This document shows positions 55,598 through 64,000 of a DNA stretch of 64,000 nt, piece after piece. Numbering within the stretch: the first letter of the stretch is position 1; each line of letters opens with the position of its first letter. The stretch comes from Pantoea coffeiphila (GTDB taxonomy: Bacteria; Pseudomonadota; Gammaproteobacteria; Enterobacterales; Enterobacteriaceae). The stretch is taken from the NCBI RefSeq assembly GCF_016909495.1, contig NZ_JAFBFW010000003.1, positions 434,001 to 498,000 on the forward strand, in the 5' to 3' direction. The position numbers were made by a program, and so were the translations under genes. The notes under the pieces were generated by a model that was not told the origin of the DNA, searched no databases, and saw only the letters and a list, made by a program, of their open reading frames with translations.

Positions 55598-58020
55598 GGC
55601 TTGCTTCCTGGAGGGGGCGACAGCGGACAGACCAGCGGACCGTAGGTCACCAGCGTGTCCGGCAGTTCTTTCGGCAGGGTGAGTTCGGTCTCGCAGGTGC
55701 GGCCGTCCGGCGTACGGGCGCGAATCGGATTACGCTGCTCGAGGTTATCCATCCACACGATGCCATCCCAGCCGACCACTTCCGCTGGCGGGGCGGTACG
55801 GAGAATTGCGGTACCCACCGGCAGCGGCTGGCCGTGTTGATCGTTGATAATCACGCTGGCGGCGCGCAGCGGCTTGATTTCCATATCCAACATATAGCCA
55901 CTCTGACGCTTCACCGCCACGCGTTTTTCCACATCTGCGGTGCCCAGGTTCGCGGGCAGGTCGAGCGTGTCGATATCATATTTGGCGGCATAGTTTGAGG
56001 TTACGCGTGGAACCAGCAAGTACCCTTTATTATTGGTCTTGCCCTGTAACTGGTTCTCGAAGCGCACCCCGACATTCGGGTAGCCCGTTTTCACCAGAAC
56101 AAAGGAGTCGGTCACCTGATTGGCGGCAAACAGTTGACTGTCCATCAGCACCAGCGAGCCGTTAACCTGGCCCCATTTGGTCATGTATTCATCGTCACCG
56201 TAGAAGCCGCCGGACGTTTCCACCTGCTGGTTACGCCAGCGCAGGCTGCCCTGGCGGTAGTCGCCACTGCTGCTCTGATTCGCCCAGGATGCATCCCAGG
56301 CGAAGCCGCCGTCGCTCGGCATCGCGCGGGAGACAAACAGGCGCTGGGAGTTTTTGCCCTCAGCATCGCGTTCTATACTGGTCCCGCCGCTGATCAGGCT
56401 GCTGAAAGGCACGCTGAGCGAAATGGCACCCGCCCAGTTGTCCGCCTGATCGTCCCGGCTCGCGGAGACATAAATGCTGCTGCCGCCCCACAGTCCACGG
56501 CTCCAGGTCAGGTTGATTAGCCGGGTACGATCGCCGTTGCCGCTGGTGATGTCGATCAGCGCGGCACCCAGGCTGCCGTATTGATCGAGCGACAGGCTGG
56601 CGCTGTACTGGGCACTTCGCCGGCTCAGCGTGTAGTATTCCTGGTCGGCATTGTTCCACGTTTCGCCATTCTTGCGATCACCGTACAGCGCGAGGTTGCC
56701 ATAGCCGCTGGAACGCAGCGTTTGCTGCATCCCTACGGAGAACAGGCCCGTGCTGTACTGATAGCCCCAGCTGTTCTGATTACCGCTTTGCCCCATCATC
56801 TGGCTCTGGCTGACGGAGCCGTTGACCACGCCCAGCGAACCGACCCGCAGCTGACCGCCCCCTCCCAGCTGCGCCAGCGACTCGGCCGCTTCGGCATGGC
56901 TCTCCAGAGTTAACCAGTCGGTTAAGCCATAGCGGTAAGAGCCGCTGGCGGTAAGCGGGCCGTAGTCAAAGTTTTCCAGGCCGTAATTCTCGCGCAGTGC
57001 CCCGGTAGAAACCGCATAGTCCGACAGGCCGCTTTGCAGGAGATTACTGGCGACGTAAAACGGCAGGGTGGTGGTCACCTGGCGTCCCTGGGCATCGGTG
57101 GTCACCACCACCGCGCTGCCCGCGCCGTTAACGAACGGCAGATTAGTCATCGACCAGGGGCCGGGCTGCACGCTGTTACTGCTGGTACGGTAGCCGTTGA
57201 CAAACAGATCGACGGTAGACGGCACGGCGGCCTGGCCCGAGAACGAGGGAAGGGGGTAGGTGATTAAATCGGGTCGCAGCGAGAAGTCACGCGCCAGCTG
57301 AATGCCGCCGACGCGCACGCTGCTGCTCCACGCCAGGGAATCGGTCACCAGATCGCCCACCCGCAGGGTCAGCGCATTATCTTCATTCTGATTCGACCAC
57401 CAGGTGTCATAGCGGGTATAGGTATTGCCCAGATCGGCGTCGCCGGACAGCTGGCGCTGTAATATACCGCTATTGGAAAACTGCCCCCAGCCGCCAAACA
57501 GACGCAGCTCGTTCCAGGCCGAAAGACGGCTGCCGCCGCCGTCGGTCTGGCTGCCGTAAACATTGTAATTGAACAGCGCACCCGCGCTGCTGAGGCCGTC
57601 AATGCGGGGGCCGTTTTGGATGACTTTACCGAACGTTTGCTGCGGCAGCCACTCCGGCGGCACCGTCAGCAGCAGGCGCTGCCCCTGACGATCATACTCT
57701 GCCTTGACGTTTTCCATTGCCGAGACGTCCATCATCGTCGAGTTAATCTTCGAACTGGGGATACCCACCCGCATCAAGTCCCCCGCGCGCATCACATAGT
57801 GATCGCCCTGGAACTGAACGCTAACCACCTCTCCAGTATCGTAGCCATTTAACATCAGCCCCAGCATCCAGCTTTGTGCCTCGCCCGTAGGAGTCTGTGC
57901 CGTCGGCGGCGGCGGCAGTGCATTCCAGGTTTCGGCACCGGCAAACAGCGGCAGCAGGCCGCCGCCCAGGCCGATAATAGCCAGCTTCAGGGGAGTTGAC
58001 GCCACGAAGTCAATCCTCAT
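55594..58020 (-). CDS. Csu-type outer-membrane usher
   Basis: The usher is the assembly platform for the fimbria in the outer membrane. It has 808 residues, with a signal sequence (LAIIGLGGGLLPLFAGAETW), an N-terminal chaperone-binding domain, a long beta-barrel with the central plug (PLPSFSGQAAVPSTVDLFVN), and C-terminal beta-sandwich domains (FENQLQGKTNNKGYLLVPRV; VKRQSGYMLDMEIKPLRAAS). It matches CsuD-like ushers rather than the classical FimD group. The next gene overlaps by 4 bp and the chaperone gene ends 3 bp upstream. Confidence 0.92.
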   Translation of the reverse strand: MRIDFVASTPLKLAIIGLGGGLLPLFAGAETWNALPPPPTAQTPTGEAQSWMLGLMLNGYDTGEVVSVQFQGDHYVMRAGDLMRVGIPSSKINSTMMDVSAMENVKAEYDRQGQRLLLTVPPEWLPQQTFGKVIQNGPRIDGLSSAGALFNYNVYGSQTDGGGSRLSAWNELRLFGGWGQFSNSGILQRQLSGDADLGNTYTRYDTWWSNQNEDNALTLRVGDLVTDSLAWSSSVRVGGIQLARDFSLRPDLITYPLPSFSGQAAVPSTVDLFVNGYRTSSNSVQPGPWSMTNLPFVNGAGSAVVVTTDAQGRQVTTTLPFYVASNLLQSGLSDYAVSTGALRENYGLENFDYGPLTASGSYRYGLTDWLTLESHAEAAESLAQLGGGGQLRVGSLGVVNGSVSQSQMMGQSGNQNSWGYQYSTGLFSVGMQQTLRSSGYGNLALYGDRKNGETWNNADQEYYTLSRRSAQYSASLSLDQYGSLGAALIDITSGNGDRTRLINLTWSRGLWGGSSIYVSASRDDQADNWAGAISLSVPFSSLISGGTSIERDAEGKNSQRLFVSRAMPSDGGFAWDASWANQSSSGDYRQGSLRWRNQQVETSGGFYGDDEYMTKWGQVNGSLVLMDSQLFAANQVTDSFVLVKTGYPNVGVRFENQLQGKTNNKGYLLVPRVTSNYAAKYDIDTLDLPANLGTADVEKRVAVKRQSGYMLDMEIKPLRAASVIINDQHGQPLPVGTAILRTAPPAEVVGWDGIVWMDNLEQRNPIRARTPDGRTCETELTLPKELPDTLVTYGPLVCPLSPPPGSKP

Positions 58021-58023
58021 TGG

Positions 58024-58746
58024 TTAGCGGGAGCTGCGGCCGCGCCAAACGGTTTTATCACTTAATTGCGCACTCAGTTCCGCATTAGCCGCTGCCGGAA
58101 AACTGAGGGGGAAAGTATTGCTCGAATGCGGTAAAACGTAGCCGAGCAGGCTGTCAGAAACGCTTCGCCCGCCAAGCGATACGTGGCTCAGTCGGGCGTG
58201 CCCGCTACCGCTGTTGGTAATTTCGAGCGCCTGCTGGCCATCTTTGTTAACCAGCTGCCATGCCAGCTGCGGCTTGCTGCTGGTGACGCTGGCGCCGTTA
58301 CCGTAAACGAACAGCGGTACGGTATAGCGCATCTGGAAATTCAGTCCGGCCTGATTTTGCGCCGAGGTTTGCGCCTGTGGTGACGGGATCTCATCGATCA
58401 GAATACGGAATGCCGTTTCTTCACCGGCAGGGACCGGGGTTTGTTTCACCAGGCGAATCAGCTGTTTTTTTCCCGGCTCGATCCGCACCATTGGCGGGCT
58501 GGCCAGCACCTGCTGCTGGGTTTGATACTGGTCCTGGCCGTCCTTCTGCTGCCAGAGGAACACGCGGACCTGCATCAGGGTGGTGCTGTCCCCGCGGTTT
58601 TCCATCCACAGCTCGGTGGCTTTCTCATCGCTCGCAATTTTCGGGTCGATCGGCCACAAAAGCACCGAGTTTGCCGCCCAGCTGTTAAAAGCAACAAAAG
58701 AGACTAAAAGCAGAAAGCCGAATCCGGTGATGCGCGAGCGTTTCAT
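58024..58746 (-). CDS. Csu-type periplasmic pilus chaperone
   Basis: The 240-residue chaperone has a signal peptide (ITGFGFLLLVSFVAFNSWAA), an Ig-like N-terminal domain with WPIDPKIASDEKATELWMEN and VRIEPGKKQLIRLVKQTPVP, and a C-terminal Ig domain with LEITNSGSGHARLSHVSLGG. This is the CsuC pattern with the long F1-G1-like motif of the archaic class. It delivers SCPU subunits to the usher encoded next. It lies 28 bp after the second subunit gene. Confidence 0.92.
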   Translation of the reverse strand: MKRSRITGFGFLLLVSFVAFNSWAANSVLLWPIDPKIASDEKATELWMENRGDSTTLMQVRVFLWQQKDGQDQYQTQQQVLASPPMVRIEPGKKQLIRLVKQTPVPAGEETAFRILIDEIPSPQAQTSAQNQAGLNFQMRYTVPLFVYGNGASVTSSKPQLAWQLVNKDGQQALEITNSGSGHARLSHVSLGGRSVSDSLLGYVLPHSSNTFPLSFPAAANAELSAQLSDKTVWRGRSSR

Positions 58747-58774
58747 AATTAGCGTTTCCTTTCTTCGAAATAAA

Positions 58775-59311
58775 TCACCAGTTTAACGTTACCGTTAACG
58801 TATCGGTGTAGGTGCCGGCCCGGTTAACCCTTGGGATCTGCGCCAGGCCATAAATTGGCAACGTAATATTGTTTGCATTGTTATAAGTAACGGTCAGAGC
58901 CGTATTCAGTGGGATCGCCGTGGTGTGTGCGGCGTTGGTATACAGGGCGTAGGGCACGACATTGGTATTATTCGCGATCTTCATATTGCGGCTGCCGTTG
59001 GCGTAATTAAGGCCGCCGTTGATGCTCATCGTCAGCGTGGTACCCGGCGTACAGGCCAGAATGATGGTGGTATTGTTGGCAAAGACCGCGCTAGCCGTTG
59101 TCGCAGTAGAGTTGATGCCGGGTAGCGTACCGAAATTTAGCGTACCTATTGCGCTCGGATTCGTACCGGAAACCACGCAGCCGTTAACGATGCTGGCTTT
59201 TACCTCAACGGCGACGGGGTTAGGCATTGACCACCCGCTGCTGCTGATCAGCAGCAGCGGAGTGAGTAAGTGCCAGCAGAACGTCAATGAATGGATGCGA
59301 TCCGGCACCAT
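58775..59311 (-). CDS. Csu-type fimbrial subunit (spore coat U domain) 2
   Basis: The 178-residue subunit has a signal peptide (LTPLLLISSSGWSMPNP) and one SCPU domain with a cysteine pair (VNGCVVSGTNPSAIGTLNFG; IILACTPGTTLTMSINGGLN) and the C-terminal strand GTYTDTLTVTLNW. It resembles CsuA or CsuB minor subunits. It starts 14 bp after the first subunit and is in one operon with chaperone, usher and tip. Which subunit is the major pilin cannot be decided from sequence alone. Confidence 0.85.
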   Translation of the reverse strand: MVPDRIHSLTFCWHLLTPLLLISSSGWSMPNPVAVEVKASIVNGCVVSGTNPSAIGTLNFGTLPGINSTATTASAVFANNTTIILACTPGTTLTMSINGGLNYANGSRNMKIANNTNVVPYALYTNAAHTTAIPLNTALTVTYNNANNITLPIYGLAQIPRVNRAGTYTDTLTVTLNW

Positions 59312-59325
59312 ACTTTTCCCAATTA

Positions 59326-59892
59326 TCAGTAGTTTACGGCTACACTGATCGTATCGACATAAACCCCGACGGGGACGAGGGCGCTGTTATTGCCGGCGAT
59401 TTTACCGAAGATAGTGTAGTTATCGCCGTAGGTCTGGTCGGCAGCTCCCAGAGGAGTGATGGTGGTGTTATTGACAATCGGCGTGGTGGACGCCGCAGAA
59501 GGGTACAGGCCATAAACCACGCCGCGTGTTGCATCGGTGGCGCGGATCAGATAACGCGCACCGGTCGTCGGAGCGGTGCCAAACACCGTGGTAGGTGCGG
59601 TGTTCAGGCTGCCCGTAATTTGCAGATTATAGTCTTCACCGGCGGTACAGCGGACGAAAATACCGGCCCCCTGCGACCCGCTAACCGCAGCCTGTAGCGC
59701 ACCGAAGGTGGCGACCTGGCTACCGAAGTTAAGTGAACCGAAGTTGGCGTTGGTGGTGGCTGGTTGTCCGTTGACCAGACAGCCAGCGGTTAAGGTCAGT
59801 GTTGCCCCAATGGTCCCGGTGGTTGCAGCAATCCCCGAGGTGGCCACACCCATAGTCAGACCACAGCCCAGCAGAAAAAGCTTTATTTTCAT
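59326..59892 (-). CDS. Csu-type fimbrial subunit (spore coat U domain) 1
   Basis: The first gene of the fimbrial operon. The ATG at 59892 has AAGGA 5 nt upstream; an ATG two codons earlier overlaps that site and is unlikely. The 188 residues start with signal peptide MKIKLFLLGCGLTMGVATSG ending near IAA, followed by an SCPU domain with cysteines (TLTAGCLVNG; IFVRCTAGEDYNLQITG) and the strand VYVDTISVAVNY. As first and most proximal gene it is the best candidate for the major CsuA/B pilin. Confidence 0.85.
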   Translation of the reverse strand: MKIKLFLLGCGLTMGVATSGIAATTGTIGATLTLTAGCLVNGQPATTNANFGSLNFGSQVATFGALQAAVSGSQGAGIFVRCTAGEDYNLQITGSLNTAPTTVFGTAPTTGARYLIRATDATRGVVYGLYPSAASTTPIVNNTTITPLGAADQTYGDNYTIFGKIAGNNSALVPVGVYVDTISVAVNY

Positions 59893-60406
59893 AACCATTC
59901 CTTAATGATTAGAGTGAGTAAAGAACTTTTTCGCCTGATGAAATGCCACGGCAGTTACGCTAAACGCAGCAAGGATAATGGAAAAATAACCAAACTATGA
60001 CGGAAGCGTACTTCGGTCATATTATGTTACCTGTCTTAACAGGTTAAATTATTTGAATTAACTATAGGCAGCGGATTTCCCGCTGTGAAGCGCCTGCAAG
60101 AAAAAAAATTAAATTATGGCGATGAAAGTCATCAATGAAAGCTCCCCTTCCGGCACGGTGGAAAGGAAACATTTTCAAGAATTATCTTAGACCGAGCTAG
60201 GCGAAATTTTGAGGTGATGCTATTTTCACTCTGAAGGAGAGGAAGATTAATAAACTTTATAAATTATAGGGATATTCTGCATGGTTAAATCAGCCTCTTT
60301 AATTATTTTCATCCCGTAGCGGCGGCTGGCTCCCAAAATCGATTCGGGTCAGCGCAGTTGAGACGGGGAGATTCACGCCCTGACACACAGATCCCGAGAT
60401 CGTCAC
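59893..60406. promoter_or_regulatory. Divergent intergenic region between Csu fimbria and MHYT-GGDEF-EAL gene
   Basis: This 514-bp AT-rich region separates divergent surface and c-di-GMP genes and should hold both promoters. It contains a 6-bp inverted repeat ACCTGT-CTTA-ACAGGT at 60029-60044, about 137 bp before the fimbrial start. No gene with a convincing start is seen; only very short open frames occur. Confidence 0.45.
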
Positions 60407-62530
60407 ATGTTAATGAGTTCCTACAACCAGCTGCTGGTTATCATCTCGTTTATCGTCGCATTCCTTGCTTCCTATACTGCACTGGACATGGCCGGGCGGG
60501 TCGCGACCGCCAGCGGTAAAGCTGCCCGACTTTGGCTGTTCGGCGGTGGGTTCGCCATGGGCGTTGGTATCTGGTCAATGCACTTTATCGGCATGCTGGC
60601 GATGAGCCTGCCGATGGTGATGAGCTATGATGCCACGCTGACTATCGTGTCGATGGTGATTGCCGTTGCGGCATCGATCTTCGCGCTGTGGACGGTTTGC
60701 TACGGCGAACTGCCCTGGTATCGGCTGAGTGTTGGCGCGGTGATCATGGGCAGCGGCGTAGTCGCGATGCACTACACCGGTATGGCGGCGCTGATGGTAC
60801 AGCCGGGCATCGTCTGGCACTGGGGCTGGGTTGCGCTGTCGGTGCTGATCGCGCTGGTGGCTTCCGGGGCCGCGCTGTGGCTGGCCTTCCATCTGCGGAA
60901 GGGGACCGGCCGCCTGACGCTGATGCGCGGCGGTGCGTCGCTGATTATGGGCATTGCGATTGCCGGAATGCACTACACCGGTATGGCAGCAGCCAGCTTC
61001 CCGATGGACAGCCACGCGACGCACATGGGGGTCAACAGCAACTGGCTGGCGGTGCTGGTGGTGGTGGTCACGCTGTCGATCCTCGGCATTACCCTGCTGA
61101 TATCCATGCTGGATGCCCGCCTGCAGGCGCGGACCTCGCTGCTGGCAACCTCGCTGGCGGAAGCCAACCGCGAGCTGGCCCAGCTGGCGCTGCACGATAA
61201 CCTTACGCGCCTGCCTAACCGCATCCTGCTGGAAGACCGGCTCGATCAGGCGATCAACAAAGCCACGCGGGAAAACTCGAAGTTTGCCCTGATGTTTATG
61301 GATCTGGACGGCTTCAAGGGCGTTAACGATGCCTTCGGCCACCATATCGGTGACAGCCTGCTGATCGCCGTTACCGAACGAATGAAATCGCTGCTGCTGG
61401 GGCACCACACGCTGGCGCGTCTGGGTGGCGATGAGTTTGTACTGCTGATGGAGATTGAAGATCCCAACGATGCGGCGGTGGTTGCCGGTGCGCTGGTGAA
61501 GAGCATCGAGCAGCCGTTCGATATTTCCCGCTACGAGCTACAGGTCTCGCTCAGTATCGGCGTCGCCGTCTTCCCGGGGGACGGGGTTGATGAGCGGGAA
61601 CTGATGTTTAACGCCGATGCAGCGATGTATTACACCAAGAACAAGGGACGTAACGGCTTCAGCTTCTTCCAGCCCTCAATGAACATCATTGCGCAGAACC
61701 AGCGCCAGCTGATCAACGATCTGTGGATGGCGCAGGACAACGGCGAGCTGCGCCTGTTCTATCAGCCAAAATTCCGTGCGCCGGACGGCCCGATCGTCGG
61801 CTTTGAGGCGCTGCTGCGCTGGCAGCACCCGCAGCGTGGCCTGCTGACGCCGGACGTTTTCCTGCCGCTGGCGGAAAAGACCGGGCTGATTATCAGCATT
61901 GGTAACTGGGTAATCAACGAAGCCTGCCGGCAGCTTCGCGTCTGGCACTTACAGGGCAACACCCGCTGGTCGGTGGCGGTTAACCTTTCGGCGCTACAGT
62001 TTGAACAAACCGGACTGGTGGAAACGGTAATTAAAGCGCTGTCGACCCATCAGATCCCGGCGGAGCTGCTGACGCTGGAGGTGACGGAAACCACGGCGAT
62101 GCGCGATCCGGACGAAAGCATCCGCATTCTCACCCAACTGACCGAGCTGGGCGTGAAGGCATCGATTGATGATTTCGGCACCGGCTACTCCAGCCTGCTG
62201 TACCTTAAGCGGCTTCCGGCCAGCGAGCTGAAAATCGACCGCGCCTTTGTGAAAGAGCTGCAGGAACAGACCGAAGATGCCACCATTGTTTCTGCCATTG
62301 TGGCGCTGGCGCAAACTCTGAACCTGAAGGTGGTGGCGGAAGGGGTGGAAACGCCGGAACAGCAGCAGTTCCTGACCAGCCTCGGCTGCAATACCCTGCA
62401 AGGCTATCTGCTGGGTCGCCCTCTGGCGGCCGATAAGGTGCCTGAGCTGGCTGACTTCTTCACCGGTGATAAGCCGGAAGAGGTTGCGGAGAATGCGCCA
62501 GTACAGTCAAAGCCCGTTGATGCCGGGTGA
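60407..62530 (+). CDS. Membrane MHYT-GGDEF-EAL cyclic-di-GMP protein
   Basis: The 707-residue protein starts with a seven-helix MHYT sensor (residues about 5-240) with three repeats: SMHFIGMLAM, AMHYTGMAAL and GMHYTGMAAA; such domains are proposed to bind copper and sense O2, CO or NO. The GGDEF domain is next (RLGGDEFVLLMEIED near 337) with an intact GGDEF signature. The EAL domain follows (YQPKFRAPDG; FEALLRWQHP near 466-475; DDFGTGYSSLLYLKRLPASE; VAEGVETPEQQQFL), with main catalytic motifs present. Either net activity is possible. Divergent from the Csu fimbria, it may tune its expression or biofilm formation; this is inferred. Confidence 0.93.
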   Translation: MLMSSYNQLLVIISFIVAFLASYTALDMAGRVATASGKAARLWLFGGGFAMGVGIWSMHFIGMLAMSLPMVMSYDATLTIVSMVIAVAASIFALWTVCYGELPWYRLSVGAVIMGSGVVAMHYTGMAALMVQPGIVWHWGWVALSVLIALVASGAALWLAFHLRKGTGRLTLMRGGASLIMGIAIAGMHYTGMAAASFPMDSHATHMGVNSNWLAVLVVVVTLSILGITLLISMLDARLQARTSLLATSLAEANRELAQLALHDNLTRLPNRILLEDRLDQAINKATRENSKFALMFMDLDGFKGVNDAFGHHIGDSLLIAVTERMKSLLLGHHTLARLGGDEFVLLMEIEDPNDAAVVAGALVKSIEQPFDISRYELQVSLSIGVAVFPGDGVDERELMFNADAAMYYTKNKGRNGFSFFQPSMNIIAQNQRQLINDLWMAQDNGELRLFYQPKFRAPDGPIVGFEALLRWQHPQRGLLTPDVFLPLAEKTGLIISIGNWVINEACRQLRVWHLQGNTRWSVAVNLSALQFEQTGLVETVIKALSTHQIPAELLTLEVTETTAMRDPDESIRILTQLTELGVKASIDDFGTGYSSLLYLKRLPASELKIDRAFVKELQEQTEDATIVSAIVALAQTLNLKVVAEGVETPEQQQFLTSLGCNTLQGYLLGRPLAADKVPELADFFTGDKPEEVAENAPVQSKPVDAG

Positions 62531-62595
62531 TTGTACTGTGCTCAACGGCTGACCTATAATAGTTCACTTTTTGATGACAATGGCCTGTAACAGTC

Positions 62596-64000
62596 GTGGC
62601 AAAATATGAACAGCTGGTGGCCCAAATCCGCCAGCAAATTGAAACGGAAATCTGGCTGCCCGGTGAAAAACTGCCCTCGCTGAGGGAGCAGGTCAGCCTG
62701 AGCGGCGTCAGCCTGATGACGGTGATGCACGCCTATCAGGTGCTGGAAAGCCAGGGATGGATTATCTCGCGCCCGCAGTCGGGCTATTACGTTGCGCCCC
62801 GCGCCGAATTTCTCAGCCAGCCGGTCAGCCATCAAAAGCTGCAGCTGGCCGAGTCGGTGGATATTAACGCGTTTATTTTTGACGTCCTTCAGGCCTGCCG
62901 CGATCCGCATATTGTCCCCTTTGGCTCGGCCTTTCCCGACCCGGAACTCTTTCCCCAGCGCCAGCTGATGCGGGCGCTGACCACCGTTTCCCACAGCATG
63001 AAGCCGGTGGATGCCTTACATAACCTGCCGCCGGGTAACGAAGCGCTGCGCAAAACTCTTGCTCAGCGCTATGCCCTGCAGGGGGTACAGGTCTCGCCGG
63101 ATGAAATCGTCATTACCAACGGCGCGATGGAAGCGCTCAACCTCAGCTTACAGGCGGTGACCGAGCCGGGCGACTGGGTGGCGATTGAAAATCCGTCGTT
63201 CTACGGCGCGCTGCAGGCGATTGAGCGACTGAAGCTGAAAGCGGTGGCGATTGCCACCGATCCGCAGACCGGCATTGACCTCGATGAACTGAGCCGGGCG
63301 CTGGAAAGCTGGCCGATTAAAGCGATGTGGATGATGAGCAATCAGCAAAACCCGGTCGGCTGCACGCTGAGCCGGGAAAAAAAGCAGCAGCTGGTGGCGC
63401 TGCTGGCGCAGCATAACGTCACGCTGATTGAGGATGATGTTTACAGCGAGCTCTATTTTGGCAGCGAGAAGCCGCTGCCAGCCAAGGCCTTCGATCGCGA
63501 CGATAACGTGCTGCACTGCTCGTCGTTTTCTAAAAATCTGGTGGCGGGTTTTCGCGTGGGCTGGGTGGCGGGCGGCAAGCACGCCCAGCGCATTCAGCGC
63601 ATGCAGCTGATGAGCACGCTGTCCACCAGTGCGCCGATGCAGCAGGCGCTGGCGACCTATCTGGGCACCCGCAGCTATGACCGCCATCTGCGGCGGCTGC
63701 GGCAGGTACTCGAACAGCGCAAGAATCTGGCCCTGCAATCGCTAAAACGGCATCTGCCCGCCGGGGCGAAAATCAATGAGTCGCGCGGCGGGTATTTCCT
63801 GTGGATTGAGCTGCCAAAACAGGTCAATACCACCGAACTGTACTACCGCGCGCTGGAGCAGAAGATCAGCATTGCGCCAGGGAAAATGTTCTCTTCCAGC
63901 GAGCAGTACGCGAACTATTTTCGCTTTAATACCGCGTGGTGGGATGAGACTCAGGAAGCCGCGGTGGCGAAACTGGGGGCGTTGATAGGTGAACTGCTAT
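62596..64000 (+). CDS. ydcR: MocR-type regulator/aminotransferase YdcR (stop at window edge)
   Basis: The reading frame starts with GTG at 62596 (VAKYEQLVAQIRQQIETEIW) and stays open for 468 codons to the last base, which may be the first base of the stop, since E. coli YdcR is also 468 residues. The N-terminal GntR winged helix has LPSLREQVSLSGVSLMTVMH. The C-terminal aminotransferase-like domain has NLPPGNEALRKTLAQRYALQ, NGAMEALNLSLQAVTEPGDW, IEDDVYSELYFG and the PLP lysine in HCSSFSKNLVAGFRVGW. The target genes are unknown. Confidence 0.88.
   Translation, partial: MAKYEQLVAQIRQQIETEIWLPGEKLPSLREQVSLSGVSLMTVMHAYQVLESQGWIISRPQSGYYVAPRAEFLSQPVSHQKLQLAESVDINAFIFDVLQACRDPHIVPFGSAFPDPELFPQRQLMRALTTVSHSMKPVDALHNLPPGNEALRKTLAQRYALQGVQVSPDEIVITNGAMEALNLSLQAVTEPGDWVAIENPSFYGALQAIERLKLKAVAIATDPQTGIDLDELSRALESWPIKAMWMMSNQQNPVGCTLSREKKQQLVALLAQHNVTLIEDDVYSELYFGSEKPLPAKAFDRDDNVLHCSSFSKNLVAGFRVGWVAGGKHAQRIQRMQLMSTLSTSAPMQQALATYLGTRSYDRHLRRLRQVLEQRKNLALQSLKRHLPAGAKINESRGGYFLWIELPKQVNTTELYYRALEQKISIAPGKMFSSSEQYANYFRFNTAWWDETQEAAVAKLGALIGELL

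Noticed and set aside
60575..61408. A 277-codon open frame on the minus strand inside the MHYT-GGDEF-EAL gene
   Set aside because: The protein is rich in His, Gln and Arg, typical of antisense translation of GC-rich genes, while the plus strand encodes clear domains.

Overview
The window looks like a stretch of an Enterobacterales chromosome, most likely Erwinia/Pantoea-like (Erwiniaceae). That placement is an inference. It rests on near-intact E. coli-type gene order and close full-length similarity for mug-rpoD-dnaG-rpsU-tsaD-plsY-folB-uppP-cca-ygiM-ygiF-glnE-hldE-ubiK-ribB-ygiD-ygiC-ygiB-tolC-nudF-yqiB-cpdA-yqiA-parE, combined with accessory loci that E. coli K-12 lacks at these places. 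I see no tRNA, rRNA, IS element, prophage or CRISPR array.

Layout. 1-3934: accessory metabolic block, with a cut tautomerase gene, a divergent LysR regulator, then an operon-like trio (UPF0303/haem-degrading-like protein, cytosolic beta-propeller, tartrate/D-malate dehydrogenase-like enzyme). 3989-31063: conserved housekeeping core. It holds the macromolecular synthesis operon rpsU-dnaG-rpoD, tsaD, lipid and undecaprenyl recycling genes (plsY, uppP), cca, the glutamine synthetase adenylyltransferase gene glnE, hldE, an FMN riboswitch in front of ribB, tolC with ygiBC, the nudF-yqiB-cpdA-yqiA-parE run, and a 7-bp tandem repeat array after ribB. 31157-33003: LysR, ygiN and mdaB (quinone redox). 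33224-41135: a strikingly AT-rich island on the minus strand, with one TpsB outer-membrane transporter and three paralogous, unusually short TpsA exoproteins. 41689-46389: parC-plsC-ftsP. 46436-52959: dkgA/yqhD with their AraC regulator yqhC, yghB, metC, and Fur-box-controlled exbBD. 53145-54464: a citrate/tricarballylate-type MFS carrier. 54611-59892: a five-gene Csu-type (archaic) chaperone-usher fimbria. 60407-62530: a membrane MHYT-GGDEF-EAL cyclic-di-GMP protein divergent from the fimbria. 62596-64000: a YdcR-like MocR regulator reaching the window edge.

The most novel part is the two-partner secretion island. It carries three ~620-residue TpsA proteins, each with its own signal peptide and TPS domain, each apparently transcribed separately. 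All three, and tpsB, share an upstream box (A-R-A-T-N-M-ATTACTAT) placed 21-22 bp before a -10-like hexamer. tpsB has in addition a leader of about 230 nt with three inverted repeats. This looks like a coordinately controlled multi-cargo secretion system inserted between mdaB and parC, where E. coli K-12 carries other genes (qseBC and neighbours). The Csu fimbria beside a c-di-GMP enzyme forms a second plausible surface/biofilm module.
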